Shown here piece after piece: positions 52,047 through 61,370 of a stretch of 64,000 nucleotides of DNA. A model generated the notes under the pieces. That model ran no database searches, was not told where the DNA came from, and was given only the letters and a program-made list of their open reading frames with translations. The position numbers and the translations under genes were made by a program. Origin of the DNA: Aeromonas finlandensis (lineage in GTDB: Bacteria; Pseudomonadota; Gammaproteobacteria; Enterobacterales; Aeromonadaceae); contig NZ_JRGK01000269.1 of assembly GCF_000764645.1 (NCBI RefSeq), forward strand, positions 1 through 64,000, in the 5' to 3' direction. How positions within the stretch are numbered: the first letter of the stretch is position 1; each line of letters begins with the position of its first letter.

Positions 52047-54491
52047 CTATGAGACATAGCGCTGATGCAGGCGATCCTTCATGTGATCGACATGAAGCGG
52101 CTTGCTGAACAGATAACCCTGTCCCTCACCGCAGTTGAGTGACTGCAAGAAGGCATGTTGTGCCTTGGTTTCAATCCCCTCGGCGGTGACCTCCATATCC
52201 AGACTGTCAGCCAGATTGATAATGGTGCGGCAGAGTTCCCGACTGTTCTTGTCTTCCGGTAATGCCTGCACAAACGCGCGGTCGATTTTGATGCGATCAA
52301 TCGGCAGGGTTTTGAGCAGGCTCAGTGACGAGAAGCCGGTGCCAAAGTCATCGATGGCAATCTGCACCCCCAGACTTTTCAGGCGAGTGAAGAGGTCCAG
52401 ACTCTGATCAACCCGCTGGATAATGCTCTCTGTCACCTCTATCTCCAGCCGCTCCGGCGGAAATCCGGTTTCGGCCAAAATGGCGGCAACCCGCTCAACG
52501 TAACCGGGGGAGCGCATTTCCCGCACCGAGACGTTGACTGACAAGCGGGGGACCGGTAATCCGGCCGCCAGCCAGAGTCGTCCCTGCTCGCAAGCATTGC
52601 GCATGACCCACCCCCCGATCTTCTCAATCAGGCCGCACTCTTCCGCTACCGGGATAAAGCGGGTTGGGGCAATGATCCCCTCATTCGGATGCTGCCAGCG
52701 AACCAGCGCCTCCAGTCCGCTCAGGTGGCCATTGAGCAGATTGGTAATGGGTTGATAGAAGACGCAGAGCTGCTCCAGCTCCAGTGCCTTGATCAGTCCC
52801 TGCTCAATCTTCATGCGCTCGCGGGCGCTGGCGGCCATGCTCGGGCTATAAAACTGGTAACCGTTGCGCCCCTGGCTTTTCGCTTCGTACATGGCACTGT
52901 CTGCGGCACTGATCAAGGTCTCCGGGGTGTCGGCGTGATCCGGATAGATAGCGATGCCGATACTGGCAGAGATAGCGACCAGTTCGTGGGCCAGCTCCAC
53001 CGGTTCACGCAACACTGTCAGCAGGGTATTGGCGAGGGTCGCCAGCTCGTCAGGCTCTTCCAGATAGGGGATCAGCACCAGAAATTCGTCCCCCCCGAGT
53101 CGGGTTGCCAGATCGTTGTGCTGCAAGCAGCAGCGGATCCGCTCTGCCAGTCGTTTGAGCAGTTGATCGCCGACGTCGTGACCCAGGCTGTCGTTAATCA
53201 GTTTGAAACCATCCAGATCGATAAATAGCAGCCCCAACCGCTTGTGATTGAGTTTTGCCGTCTTCAACTCGAGAGTCAGCCGCTCTTGCAACAGATGGCG
53301 GTTGCCCAGCTCGGTCAGGGGATCGTGATAGGCAAGGTGGTTGAGCTCGGCCTCCACCTTGCGGATGGCGCTGATGTCGGAGAGAGCGATCACATAGTGG
53401 GTGGTGTTGTTGAAGTTGTCATAGACAGCGCTGATCTGCTGCCAGGAGGAGAAGTAGCTGCCATCCTTGCGCAGACAGACCATTTCACCGTGCCAGGCAT
53501 TATTGCCGGGACGCAGGTGATACCAGGGGAAATCGAGCTCCGCATAACGTTTCGGGTGCATGATGATATCCGGCGTGCGCCCTATGACCTCTTCGGCTTC
53601 ATACTGGGTCAGCATGGTGAAGGCCGGGTTGACCGAGAGTATGTGATGCTCGTTGTCGAGAATGATGATCCCTTCTGCCGTAGTGTCGAATACTACGTTG
53701 GCTTGATGCAGTCGCTCCTCCTGATGGCGTCGGGTAGTGGCATTGTGGATGACCCCCATGACTCTATGTCCGACCGACTCGGTGGCAGGCACATGATCTG
53801 CATGAATATCTACCCAGTGACGCTCATTAAGGGGAGTCATATAACTCAGAGTGAGGTGGATGGGCTCATGGCCTTGCAAGGCATCCTTGAGCTGACGGCC
53901 TGATTCCGGTTCGAAGCAGTCGACGAACGCCTGCAATCCGCCATTGAACTGATTGGCCTGGATCCCCAGCAGTGGCTCAATCTGGCCGTCAAACAGCAAT
54001 CTGTCCTCCGCCACATGCCATTCCCATACGCCAATTTGTGCCGCCCGCATCGCCAGTTGCAGGCGTTGCTCGGTTTCGTACTGCTCGGTGATGTCCCGCA
54101 CGATAGCCAGGATTCCGTTTGGTTCCCCTCGTTCATCGCGCATCGGACTGTAGGTGGCTTGCCAGCGCCGTGAGCTGCTGTCGTGTGCTGCCGTCTGGCC
54201 GGTGATGGCCACATTCACATAGGGCCTGCCGTTGTGAAGGATCTGCTGAAACATCGGCTCCAGGGTTGCGGCCAGTTTGGGCACCACCTCTCGAAGGTGT
54301 TTGCCCTGATGTTCCTCGATACTCTTGCCGTTGATGTCGGCCAGCACCTGATTGACTTTGCGGTAACGAAAGTCACGGTCAAATACGCCTATGCCCAATG
54401 GGGCTGTATCCATCAGCTGTTCCAGGACGGTGTGATCTGACAACTGTGTCAGTAGTGCCTCGGCGTCGGCATTGAAAAGCTTCCCATCCAT
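52047..54491 (-). CDS. PAS-PAS-PAS-GGDEF-EAL cyclic-di-GMP signalling protein
   Basis: 814 residues, no membrane segment seen, so probably cytoplasmic. Three PAS-type sensor domains (about 20-130, 140-255, 265-380) precede a diguanylate cyclase domain with an intact GGDEF motif (RLGGDEFLVLIP, near residue 468) and a phosphodiesterase domain with intact EAL motifs: LSGLEALVRW, LEIEVTESII, AIDDFGTGFSSLSLL, and AEGIETKAQ. Both activities are possible; the direction cannot be told. GAGGTCACC precedes the ATG. It is flanked on both sides by copies of a small paralogous gene on the opposite strand. Confidence 0.95.
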   Translation of the reverse strand: MDGKLFNADAEALLTQLSDHTVLEQLMDTAPLGIGVFDRDFRYRKVNQVLADINGKSIEEHQGKHLREVVPKLAATLEPMFQQILHNGRPYVNVAITGQTAAHDSSSRRWQATYSPMRDERGEPNGILAIVRDITEQYETEQRLQLAMRAAQIGVWEWHVAEDRLLFDGQIEPLLGIQANQFNGGLQAFVDCFEPESGRQLKDALQGHEPIHLTLSYMTPLNERHWVDIHADHVPATESVGHRVMGVIHNATTRRHQEERLHQANVVFDTTAEGIIILDNEHHILSVNPAFTMLTQYEAEEVIGRTPDIIMHPKRYAELDFPWYHLRPGNNAWHGEMVCLRKDGSYFSSWQQISAVYDNFNNTTHYVIALSDISAIRKVEAELNHLAYHDPLTELGNRHLLQERLTLELKTAKLNHKRLGLLFIDLDGFKLINDSLGHDVGDQLLKRLAERIRCCLQHNDLATRLGGDEFLVLIPYLEEPDELATLANTLLTVLREPVELAHELVAISASIGIAIYPDHADTPETLISAADSAMYEAKSQGRNGYQFYSPSMAASARERMKIEQGLIKALELEQLCVFYQPITNLLNGHLSGLEALVRWQHPNEGIIAPTRFIPVAEECGLIEKIGGWVMRNACEQGRLWLAAGLPVPRLSVNVSVREMRSPGYVERVAAILAETGFPPERLEIEVTESIIQRVDQSLDLFTRLKSLGVQIAIDDFGTGFSSLSLLKTLPIDRIKIDRAFVQALPEDKNSRELCRTIINLADSLDMEVTAEGIETKAQHAFLQSLNCGEGQGYLFSKPLHVDHMKDRLHQRYVS

Positions 54492-54760
54492 GGTGACCTC
54501 GGCATTGATTGATTTGTCACTTACATCGAATTTCAGTATGGCACGAACTTTTTGAGGGGAGTCAAGCGGAGTTATCTATCTATTTTTGATAAAAAAATGT
54601 GCAGGTAATGCGGGGGATTTGGTCACAACAGCGTTGCTGTCAGTCGCGTATTTGATAATGGAGTTATTAGAAAAGTGGGTCTTTCATCGGTCATCAAATG
54701 TGGCAAAAATAGAAACACAGGGCGTATGAGTGACGCGCAAAGAACAACGGAGTTGATGCG

Positions 54761-55033
54761 ATGATTGAAGTGTTATTGCTGGCGGTGGCGTGGCAGTTTG
54801 AGGCTCCGGTGTTTGACTCCGAGTTTGCCAGTCAGGGTTATGTGGATAGGGGGGCTTATTTGGCTCCAGCTACCCGCGAGCAGGTGGTTGATTCATTGAA
54901 CAAGTCGCAGGTCGATGAGTCGTTTCCGCTCCAATTCAGAAAAGCGTCCCGTTATCAGGGTGACGATCCGCTATCACGCTACCTTAACGAACGGGATGCT
55001 GACCACTGGCAGTTGGAAGTGGGGGGTCAGTAA
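54761..55033 (+). CDS. Small protein of an unrecognised paralogous family (copy 2)
   Basis: 90 residues, GGAG eight bases before the ATG. N-terminus MIEVLLLAVAWQFEAPVFDS is hydrophobic then polar; C-terminal part RYQGDDPLSRYLNERDADHW matches copy 1 (51714-51992). It stands alone on the plus strand, 270 bases from the divergent GGDEF-EAL gene start, so the two could share regulation. Function unknown. Confidence 0.7.
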   Translation: MIEVLLLAVAWQFEAPVFDSEFASQGYVDRGAYLAPATREQVVDSLNKSQVDESFPLQFRKASRYQGDDPLSRYLNERDADHWQLEVGGQ

Positions 55034-55035
55034 GC

Positions 55036-55404
55036 CTATCCCTTCTGGCGGCCAAACGCCTGAAGGCCGCGCACGAAAACCAGCCAGCCGAGCAGATGGA
55101 AAGGGAGCGCCAGGGCATACAGCAACAACCAGTGCGCTTCGCTGCCACTGCTGTTGATGAAGTCGATCCAGGCCGCCAGCAGGGCCAGCATGCCAGCAAT
55201 CTGGAAGCGGCGGCGCAGCACCACTTCGACGCCGAGAGTGGAGAGGTAAATCGTCAACAGGATACCGGCAAAGCCGGTGAGCTGGGCGGTGCCATAAAGC
55301 TCGCGGTCCGGATTGAACAGCAGGGCGACGAGGGGGGTAACGCCCTGATCCAGCGGGATCAGGGCCAGCAGCCAGCATGCAATCAGAAGCAGGGCTGTTT
55401 TCAT
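55036..55404 (-). CDS. Membrane protein of unknown function downstream of the TorD-like gene
   Basis: 122 residues from the ATG at 55404, four bases after the stop of the torD-like gene; the longer frame overlaps that gene and is not used. Four hydrophobic segments (TALLLIACWLLALIPL, FAGILLTIYLSTLGVEVVL, AGMLALLAAWIDFI, WLLLYALALPFHLLGWLVFV) suggest an inner-membrane protein. No family recognised. The tight spacing suggests it is made together with the chaperone. Confidence 0.75.
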   Translation of the reverse strand: MKTALLLIACWLLALIPLDQGVTPLVALLFNPDRELYGTAQLTGFAGILLTIYLSTLGVEVVLRRRFQIAGMLALLAAWIDFINSSGSEAHWLLLYALALPFHLLGWLVFVRGLQAFGRQKG

Positions 55405-55408
55405 CGAC

Positions 55409-56053
55409 TTAATCGGCGCTTTGCGCCGGTTTGACCAGAGAGAGGTAGTTGGCATCCATCTTGAGGAAGACCCCCAGCAGGCGGGCGCTGGCGCCATAGA
55501 AACCGAACGGGTCGGCGGCGCGACAGGCCGTTTCAAATCGTGCGAACCAGGCTAACAAATGCGTGTGCAGCAGCGCTTCCTGCTCGTCGAGCCAGCTTTC
55601 CCGCTCGGCAGCGCTCTTTGCTTCCGCTGCGCGGATGATGAGATTGCCCATCAGATCCAGCTCGATGGCGAGATGATCGACCGGTTGCTGATATTTGTCG
55701 CTCACATCGATCGCCAGTCGGGTCAGGCGCTCTGCCATGTGGCTGCGTGCAGTGTTGTCGCCATGGGCGGATTCATAGGGTTGCACCGAGTCCGGGGTCA
55801 GAAACAGCGTGTTGAAGTCTGTGGCCAGTGCGCTGGCTCGTTCGTCACGCACCAGCAGACGGGCGATGGCATCATTGAGCTCGGCCACCGCGTCACGCAT
55901 GGGATCCAGCGTGGAGAGGCTTTTCAGGAAGCTTCGCACATCATAGGTGTCATATTCGGCGATCAGCTCATCACTGAGTTCGGCGGCGAACAGGGTGGAG
56001 AACCACCAGTAGAGTTCGGCCCGGCGTTCGCTGGTAGCCATAAATTCCTGCAT
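55409..56053 (-). CDS. TorD/DmsD-family molecular chaperone
   Basis: 214 residues, GGAGG five bases before the ATG. All-helical fold of the TorD family, which binds Tat signal peptides of molybdoenzymes and helps cofactor loading. Family marks: [18 protein letters not shown] (the QPYES/PY block) and [17 protein letters not shown] (D-H-L-x-x-E-L). No molybdoenzyme, torA, dmsA or fdh gene is in the window, so its client is encoded elsewhere. Confidence 0.88.
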   Translation of the reverse strand: MQEFMATSERRAELYWWFSTLFAAELSDELIAEYDTYDVRSFLKSLSTLDPMRDAVAELNDAIARLLVRDERASALATDFNTLFLTPDSVQPYESAHGDNTARSHMAERLTRLAIDVSDKYQQPVDHLAIELDLMGNLIIRAAEAKSAAERESWLDEQEALLHTHLLAWFARFETACRAADPFGFYGASARLLGVFLKMDANYLSLVKPAQSAD

Positions 56054-56188
56054 TTTTCCTCCGTGGATGGCAATCGGGAGCCTTGATGGCTCCCGATTCT
56101 AACGACTTTAAAAATAAAGGAAACTTCACGGGGCGGTTTCAGTGATTCTGGCCAGTCGGTCACAGATGGTGCAGGTTGGCTGCTCTGT

Positions 56189-56587
56189 TCAGGGGCGGGT
56201 ATCGAATTGTGGGCAATCGTCGCCAATCTGGTGCCAGGGGGCCTTGGAGCCGACAAAGATATGAAAGTTCGGCTGCTGGGTCGGTACGTCGTCGAGGATC
56301 CCCAGCCGCAGGTTGATCTTGCCGCTGCTGCGCTTCTGGCTAAAGAGACTGGATCCGCACTGGCTGCAGAAGGCGAGGGTGGTCTCTGCAGATTTCTGAT
56401 AACGGGTCAGCACCGCTTCCCCCTTGGCGATAGTGACCTTGTCCCCATCCAGCCCGCCGACGGAGGCGTAGTCGGAGCCAGAGAATTTGCGGCACTCCGA
56501 GCAGTGGCAGTTGCCCATGTAATCAAACTGGTCTGGCAGGTGCAGATGAACGGCGCCACAGAGGCAACTGGCGTGTAACTGTCTCAT
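56189..56587 (-). CDS. GFA family protein (glutathione-dependent formaldehyde-activating enzyme-like)
   Basis: 132 residues. The GFA/CENP-V zinc fold is shown by its cysteines: ASCLCGAVH, NCHCSECRKFSGSDY and LAFCSQCGSSLFS. Few members have a proven enzyme activity, so function is unassigned. AAGGAAGC lies upstream of the ATG. It is followed after 135 bases by the torD-like gene on the same strand. Confidence 0.92.
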   Translation of the reverse strand: MRQLHASCLCGAVHLHLPDQFDYMGNCHCSECRKFSGSDYASVGGLDGDKVTIAKGEAVLTRYQKSAETTLAFCSQCGSSLFSQKRSSGKINLRLGILDDVPTQQPNFHIFVGSKAPWHQIGDDCPQFDTRP

Positions 56588-56613
56588 TTTGCTTCCTTGT
56601 GCCCATCGGCACG

Positions 56614-56910
56614 CTAAAGGGTTTGATCATCGCTCTCCCGAAAGAGCACTTGCTTGCACTTGGCGCAGACCCATTCACGGCGAAAATCGGTCAGATGCAC
56701 CAGACCCACCTCCAGTAACTCGTGGTGACCACAGTGGTGACAGAAGATGATGTCGCCATCGACCGCTTCCGGGTGGGCCGCCAGATACTCGGCTTTGGTG
56801 GGGAGCGCCTCCCACGAGGTGGTGGGAACATGTTTGCGCTGGCTGGTGTAGTAGACCCAATAGAACAGAAAAAAGACAGCCAGGATCACAAATGTCAGCA
56901 GATGGTCCAT
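56614..56910 (-). CDS. Membrane-anchored zinc-ribbon-like small protein
   Basis: 98 residues from the ATG at 56910 (GGAGGAG upstream); an earlier ATG at 56970 is less likely. One N-terminal helix (MDHLLTFVILAVFFLFYWVY) anchors a soluble C-terminal domain with two Cys pairs: FCHHCGHHE and WVCAKCKQVLF, the pattern of a zinc ribbon. Family not recognised. It precedes the GFA gene by 26 bases and is probably co-transcribed. Confidence 0.75.
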   Translation of the reverse strand: MDHLLTFVILAVFFLFYWVYYTSQRKHVPTTSWEALPTKAEYLAAHPEAVDGDIIFCHHCGHHELLEVGLVHLTDFRREWVCAKCKQVLFRESDDQTL

Positions 56911-57207
56911 CTTGAGCTCCTCCAGTTGGATGCCGCCGCTCGGGTGCATATCAGCAGGTGACATCATCATCTTGAAATTTGTTTCGAATGAATATGTTAC
57001 AGGATGGATAACGACATGGGTGTGATCCCCTTCGGGTTTTACCCGCTAAAGCGAGGGGGGTTGCCTGCGCATTTTTGCGTGGCGGCCAAGGTACTGAGGG
57101 CGGAGAGAATCTTGCTTTTTACAACATAAATTCAACATTTTTTTAGGTGGTTGGACTGTCTCTTTGATCCAGCTCACGTTACAATGCCCACGCCCACTTC
57201 ACCTAAC

Positions 57208-57223
57208 GCGCAAACGATTTTCA
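57208..57223. promoter_or_regulatory. PurR-like box at the glyA ribosome-binding region
   Basis: GCGCAAACGATTTTCA keeps the CGCAAACG half of the PurR consensus; the other half is degenerate. It ends just before the AGGAGAG site. E. coli glyA is a known PurR target, which supports the call. No MetR site (TGAA-N5-TTCA) was seen. Confidence 0.4.
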
Positions 57224-57235
57224 GGAGAGAAACGG

Positions 57236-58489
57236 ATGTTGAAACGTGACATGACCATCGCCAATTATGATCCGCAATTGTGGCAGGCCATCACAGACGA
57301 AACCCGTCGTCAGGAAGAGCATATCGAGCTGATTGCGTCTGAGAACTACACCAGCCCCCGTGTCATGGAAGCCCAGGGCTCCCAGCTGACCAACAAGTAC
57401 GCCGAAGGTTACCCCTCCAAGCGTTACTACGGTGGTTGCGAGTATGTGGATGTGGTCGAAACCCTGGCCATCGAGCGCGCCAAAGAGCTGTTCGGTGCCA
57501 CTTACGCCAACGTGCAGCCGCACTCCGGCTCCCAGGCCAACAGCGCCGTCTACATGGCTCTGCTGCAGCCGGGCGACACCGTACTGGGCATGAACCTGGC
57601 CCACGGTGGTCACCTGACTCACGGCTCTCCGGTCAACTTCTCCGGCAAGCTCTACAACATCGTGCCTTACGGTATCGATGAGTCCGGCAAGATCGACTAC
57701 GACGACATGGAACGTCAGGCTGTCGAGCACAAGCCGAAGATGATGATCGGTGGCTTCTCCGCCTACTCCGGCATCGTTGACTGGGCTCGCATGCGCGAAA
57801 TCGCCGACAAGGTCGGTGCCTACCTGTTCGTCGACATGGCCCACGTGGCTGGCCTGATCGCCGCTGGCGTCTACCCGAACCCGGTTCCCCACGCCCACGT
57901 GGTCACCTCCACCACCCACAAGACCCTGGCCGGTCCGCGTGGTGGTCTGATCCTCTCCGCCGCTGACGACGAGGAGCTCTACAAGAAGCTCAACTCCGCC
58001 GTCTTCCCGGGTGGTCAGGGTGGCCCGCTGATGCACGTCATCGCCGGTAAAGCCGTTGCCTTCAAAGAGGCGCTGGAGCCGGAGTTCAAGACCTATCAGG
58101 CTCAGGTCGTGAAAAACGCCAAGGCGATGGCGGCGACCTTTATCGAGCGCGGTTACAAGATCGTCTCCGGCGGTACCGACAACCATCTGATGCTGGTTGA
58201 CCTGATTGGCCGCGAGTTGACTGGTAAGGAGGCTGACGCCGCACTGGGCAAAGCCAACATCACCGTCAACAAAAACTCTGTGCCCAACGACCCGCGCTCC
58301 CCGTTCGTCACCTCCGGTGTGCGGATCGGTACCCCGGCCATCACCCGCCGCGGTTTCAAGGAAGCCGAGTCCATCCAGCTGACTCACTGGATCTGCGACG
58401 TACTGGACAACCACGACAACGATGCCGTGCTGGCCACCGTACGCGAGAAGGTGCTGGAGATCTGCCGCCGCTTCCCGGTCTATGGCTGA
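57236..58489 (+). CDS. glyA: Serine hydroxymethyltransferase
   Basis: 417 residues (same as E. coli GlyA) from the ATG at 57236, after AGGAGAG. It converts serine and tetrahydrofolate to glycine and methylene-THF. PLP-enzyme motifs: [38 protein letters not shown], and [15 protein letters not shown] with the PLP-binding Lys. Followed by its own terminator, then nrdR and the rib genes. The region 56911-57207 upstream holds its promoter and no gene. Confidence 0.98.
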   Translation: MLKRDMTIANYDPQLWQAITDETRRQEEHIELIASENYTSPRVMEAQGSQLTNKYAEGYPSKRYYGGCEYVDVVETLAIERAKELFGATYANVQPHSGSQANSAVYMALLQPGDTVLGMNLAHGGHLTHGSPVNFSGKLYNIVPYGIDESGKIDYDDMERQAVEHKPKMMIGGFSAYSGIVDWARMREIADKVGAYLFVDMAHVAGLIAAGVYPNPVPHAHVVTSTTHKTLAGPRGGLILSAADDEELYKKLNSAVFPGGQGGPLMHVIAGKAVAFKEALEPEFKTYQAQVVKNAKAMAATFIERGYKIVSGGTDNHLMLVDLIGRELTGKEADAALGKANITVNKNSVPNDPRSPFVTSGVRIGTPAITRRGFKEAESIQLTHWICDVLDNHDNDAVLATVREKVLEICRRFPVYG

Positions 58490-58515
58490 TAAGCCGGACT
58501 GTTCGGTTTGAGACC

Positions 58516-58544
58516 AATGCCACCTTCGGGTGGCATTGTTTTTT
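58516..58544 (+). terminator. glyA terminator
   Basis: AATGCCACC-TTCG-GGTGGCATT followed by GTTTTTT, 27 bases after the glyA stop. Confidence 0.92.
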
Positions 58545-58640
58545 CTGGCTTTTACCGGTTTTGGATGGCCGTGCTACACTGGCCGACCTAAGATCCTGGC
58601 CCGCTGGGCCGGTCCCTGTTCCATTAACGCCGGAGGTCCG

Positions 58641-59090
58641 ATGCATTGCCCATTCTGTAGTGCGGTTGATACCAAGGTGATCGATTCCCGTCTGGTGGCA
58701 GAAGGCCATCAGGTGCGCCGCCGTCGTGAGTGTCTGCTCTGTCACGAGCGTTTTACCACCTTCGAGATGGCCGAGCTGGTGATGCCCCGCGTCATCAAGT
58801 CCAACGGCTCGCGCGAGCCGTTCAACGAAGACAAGCTGCGCGCTGGCATCCTGCGGGCGCTGGAGAAGCGGCCGGTGAGCATGGAGGCCATCGAAAAAGC
58901 GGTCAACCATATCAAATCCCGCCTGCGTGCCACCGGCGAGCGCGAAGTCGCCTCCGAGCTGGTGGGCAATCTGGTGATGGATGAGCTCAAGAGTCTGGAC
59001 AAGGTGGCCTATATCCGCTTTGCCTCCGTCTATCGCAGCTTCGAAGATATTCGCGAATTTGGCGAAGAGATCGCCAAGCTGGAGAAGTAA
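58641..59090 (+). CDS. nrdR: Transcriptional repressor NrdR
   Basis: 149 residues (E. coli NrdR 149) from the ATG at 58641 (GGAGG upstream). It represses ribonucleotide reductase operons according to ATP/dATP. N-terminal zinc ribbon: MHCPFC and [15 protein letters not shown]-cone from about residue 46 ([20 protein letters not shown]). Usual partner of the rib-nusB cluster downstream. Confidence 0.97.
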   Translation: MHCPFCSAVDTKVIDSRLVAEGHQVRRRRECLLCHERFTTFEMAELVMPRVIKSNGSREPFNEDKLRAGILRALEKRPVSMEAIEKAVNHIKSRLRATGEREVASELVGNLVMDELKSLDKVAYIRFASVYRSFEDIREFGEEIAKLEK

Positions 59091-59205
59091 CGCGTAATGC
59101 CTGTGCAGGTGTCGGATCGGCGCTGTGATGTGTCGCTTGCAGCCAGACCCCGCCCGCGAGGCCGCGCTCGAATTGTCCCATCGGTGCAACAAGCCAAATC
59201 AACCT

Positions 59206-59221
59206 TGTTTCACTGGTGAAA
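59206..59221. promoter_or_regulatory. Inverted repeat in the 325-base nrdR-ribD gap
   Basis: TGTTTCA-CTGG-TGAAA shares its arms and spacing with 32614-32631. The whole gap 59091-59415 has no gene. It shows no FMN riboswitch, so ribD expression must depend on a promoter here or on read-through from nrdR. Confidence 0.4.
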
Positions 59222-59415
59222 AAATAACGGATTGCAAGGCGGCAGAGGATATCCCTGAACCTGTGAGGCGGGGATTCAACGGCGTGCCCGACTCTCCTCT
59301 TGGGCGGGGTCTACCCTGATGTCGCGAAAGGGGGAGGTCGCGTTATTCATTGAACCGGCGAACTCAACGCACCAATGAGCCAACCATGCTGGGATGTTTT
59401 GTCAAAGGAGCCCGG

Positions 59416-60525
59416 ATGTTTAGTCAAGATGATTACCAATGGATGAGTCGGGCCCTCGAACTGGCCCGCCGCGGCCGCTACACTACGGCCCCCAACCCCT
59501 GTGTCGGTGCCGTGCTGGTCAAAGATGGCGTAATGGTCGGCGAAGGGTGGCATCAGAAGGCGGGCGAGCCCCATGCGGAGGTTTATGCCCTGCGCGCCGC
59601 CGGTGACAATTCCCGTGGCGCCACCGCCTATGTGACCCTCGAACCCTGTTCCCACCATGGTCGTACCCCCCCCTGCGCCGAGGCGCTGATCAACGCCGGT
59701 GTGGCCCGGGTGGTGGCGGCCATGGTCGATCCCAATCCCCAGGTGGGCGGACGCGGGCTGCGGATGCTCTCCGAGGCGGGCATCAAGACCGATTTCGGCC
59801 TGCTTGCGAGCGAAGCTGAAGCGCTCAACCCGGGCTTTTTCAAGCGGATGCGTACCGCCTTCCCGCGGGTGACCGTCAAGCTGGGGGCCAGCCTCGATGG
59901 CCGCACCGCCATGGCGAGCGGCGAGAGCCAGTGGATCACCTCCCCGGATGCGCGCCGCGACGTGCAACGACTGCGGGCCCGCCACGATGCGGTGCTCTCC
60001 AGCGCCGAGACGGTGCTGGCTGACGGCGCCTCTCTGACTGTGCGCTGGGACGAGTTGCCCCCCTCGGTCAAGGCGAGCTACCCCAAAGAGACCCTGCGCC
60101 AGCCGCTTCGGGTCATCGTCGATTCGCAAAACCGGCTCACCCCCGATCTGCCGCTGTTCCAGAGCGAGAGTCCGGTGCTGCTGGCCCGCCACAAGGCATC
60201 CGGCGAGTGGCCCGAGTGGGTGCAGCAGCTGGAGCTGCCGCTGCTGGATGGCAAGCTGGATCTGGTCAGCCTGTTCATGCTGCTGGCCAAGCAGAACGTC
60301 AACTCGGTACTGATAGAGGCGGGGCCCCGGTTGTGCGGCGCCCTGCTGGATAAGGGGCTGGTGGATGAGCTGGTGCTCTATCAGGCGCCCAAACTGATGG
60401 GTGATGAGGGGCGTGGTCTGTTCCATCTGCCCGGTCTGACCCGCTTGTTCCAGGCGCCCAAGCTCAACATCAAGGATGTGCGCATGGTCGGCCAGGATAT
60501 TCGCATTACCGCCAAAATAGCCTGA
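59416..60525 (+). CDS. ribD: Bifunctional riboflavin biosynthesis deaminase/reductase
   Basis: 369 residues from the ATG at 59416 (AAAGGAG upstream; longer in-frame starts lack one). N-terminal zinc deaminase: PHAEVYAL (zinc His and catalytic Glu) and TLEPCSHHGRTPPCAEAL (zinc Cys pair). C-terminal NADPH reductase from about 150 (VKLGASLDGRTAMASGESQW). It performs the second and third steps from GTP towards riboflavin. Confidence 0.97.
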   Translation: MFSQDDYQWMSRALELARRGRYTTAPNPCVGAVLVKDGVMVGEGWHQKAGEPHAEVYALRAAGDNSRGATAYVTLEPCSHHGRTPPCAEALINAGVARVVAAMVDPNPQVGGRGLRMLSEAGIKTDFGLLASEAEALNPGFFKRMRTAFPRVTVKLGASLDGRTAMASGESQWITSPDARRDVQRLRARHDAVLSSAETVLADGASLTVRWDELPPSVKASYPKETLRQPLRVIVDSQNRLTPDLPLFQSESPVLLARHKASGEWPEWVQQLELPLLDGKLDLVSLFMLLAKQNVNSVLIEAGPRLCGALLDKGLVDELVLYQAPKLMGDEGRGLFHLPGLTRLFQAPKLNIKDVRMVGQDIRITAKIA

Positions 60526-60540
60526 TTTATCAATGTTCAA

Positions 60541-60559
60541 GGGGGCATAGTCTGCCCCC
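60541..60559 (+). other. Intercistronic hairpin between ribD and ribE
   Basis: GGGGGCA-TAGTC-TGCCCCC, a perfect 7-bp stem in the 55-base gap, with no T-tract. It may protect ribD mRNA or act in translation of ribE. Confidence 0.5.
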
Positions 60560-60580
60560 GTCATCAGCAAGGTGATCTGC

Positions 60581-61234
60581 ATGTTTACCGGAATTATCGA
60601 AGCGGTGGGAACCCTGGCCGAGCTGCGCCGTCAGGGCGATGACATGGCCCTCACCGTGCACGCGCCGAGCCTGGATTTTAGCGACGTCAAGCTGGGCGAC
60701 TCCATCGCCACCAACGGCGTCTGCCTCACCGTCGTGGCGCTGGGCGACAAAAGCTATACCGCCGACGTGTCGCTGGAAACCCTGTCGCGCACCGGCTTTG
60801 CCACGGCCAGGGTGGGCGATCGGGTCAATCTCGAGAAGGCGCTGATGCCCACCTCCCGCCTCGGCGGCCATCTGGTCTCCGGCCATGTGGATGGGGTCGG
60901 GGAGGTGAAAAGCCTCTCCAGCAGTGGCCGCGCCATCGAGTTTTGGATCAAGGCGCCGGGGGAGCTCTCCCGCTACATCGCCGAGAAGGGGTCGATCGCG
61001 GTGGACGGTATCAGCCTCACCGTCAACGCCGTGCAGGGGGATCTGTTCCGCCTGACGATCGTGCCCCACACCGCCCAGGAGACCACCATCGCCAGCTGGA
61101 AGCCGGGCCACAAGGTCAACCTCGAGGTGGATCAGATCGCCCGTTATCTGGAGCGGCTGATGATGGGCAAGGGTCAGGAGAGCAGTGCCTCGACCCTGAC
61201 CATGGAGACGCTGGCCAAGGCCGGTTTTCTCTAA
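60581..61234 (+). CDS. ribE: Riboflavin synthase alpha subunit
   Basis: 217 residues from the ATG at 60581 (MFTGIIEAVG, the invariant family start). It joins two lumazine molecules to give riboflavin plus a pyrimidine recycled by RibH. Two repeated barrels: the first ends near residue 95, with SIATNGVCLTVV (about 45-56); the second has SIAVDGISLTVNAV (about 145-158). Called ribC in E. coli nomenclature. Confidence 0.97.
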   Translation: MFTGIIEAVGTLAELRRQGDDMALTVHAPSLDFSDVKLGDSIATNGVCLTVVALGDKSYTADVSLETLSRTGFATARVGDRVNLEKALMPTSRLGGHLVSGHVDGVGEVKSLSSSGRAIEFWIKAPGELSRYIAEKGSIAVDGISLTVNAVQGDLFRLTIVPHTAQETTIASWKPGHKVNLEVDQIARYLERLMMGKGQESSASTLTMETLAKAGFL

Positions 61235-61279
61235 GTCAGGCCACCAAAGCGATTTTCTGTGATCCCGCTCTGATTGAAA

Positions 61280-61344
61280 TGGGGCCGCGCGCCCCAATCT
61301 AGAGCAACATACACTCGCATTTGCGTTGAGCCTGCTGGCTCAAC
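61280..61344 (+). other. Two hairpins in the ribBA leader
   Basis: TGGGGC-CGCGC-GCCCCA (61280-61296) and GTTGAGCC-TGCT-GGCTCAAC (61325-61344) lie in the 136-base gap before ribBA. Neither has a T-tract and no RFN riboswitch sequence is present. They may control ribBA translation or mRNA ends. Confidence 0.45.
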
Positions 61345-61370
61345 CCCCAAGCACATTGATGGAGTAGCCC

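Noticed and set aside
56911-57207. Possible glycine riboswitch before glyA
   Set aside because: The aptamer's conserved core was not found; only a short GGAGAG-like match occurs. A PurR-like box is the better-supported regulator.
57221-58414. Long minus-strand frame opposite glyA (and similar ones opposite ribD and ribBA)
   Set aside because: Antisense to conserved enzymes; Val/Gly/Asp-rich with no motif or ribosome site.
61235-61370. Possible FMN riboswitch before ribBA
   Set aside because: None of the RFN-element conserved stretches is present, only two ordinary hairpins. The nrdR-ribD gap was checked likewise without a match.
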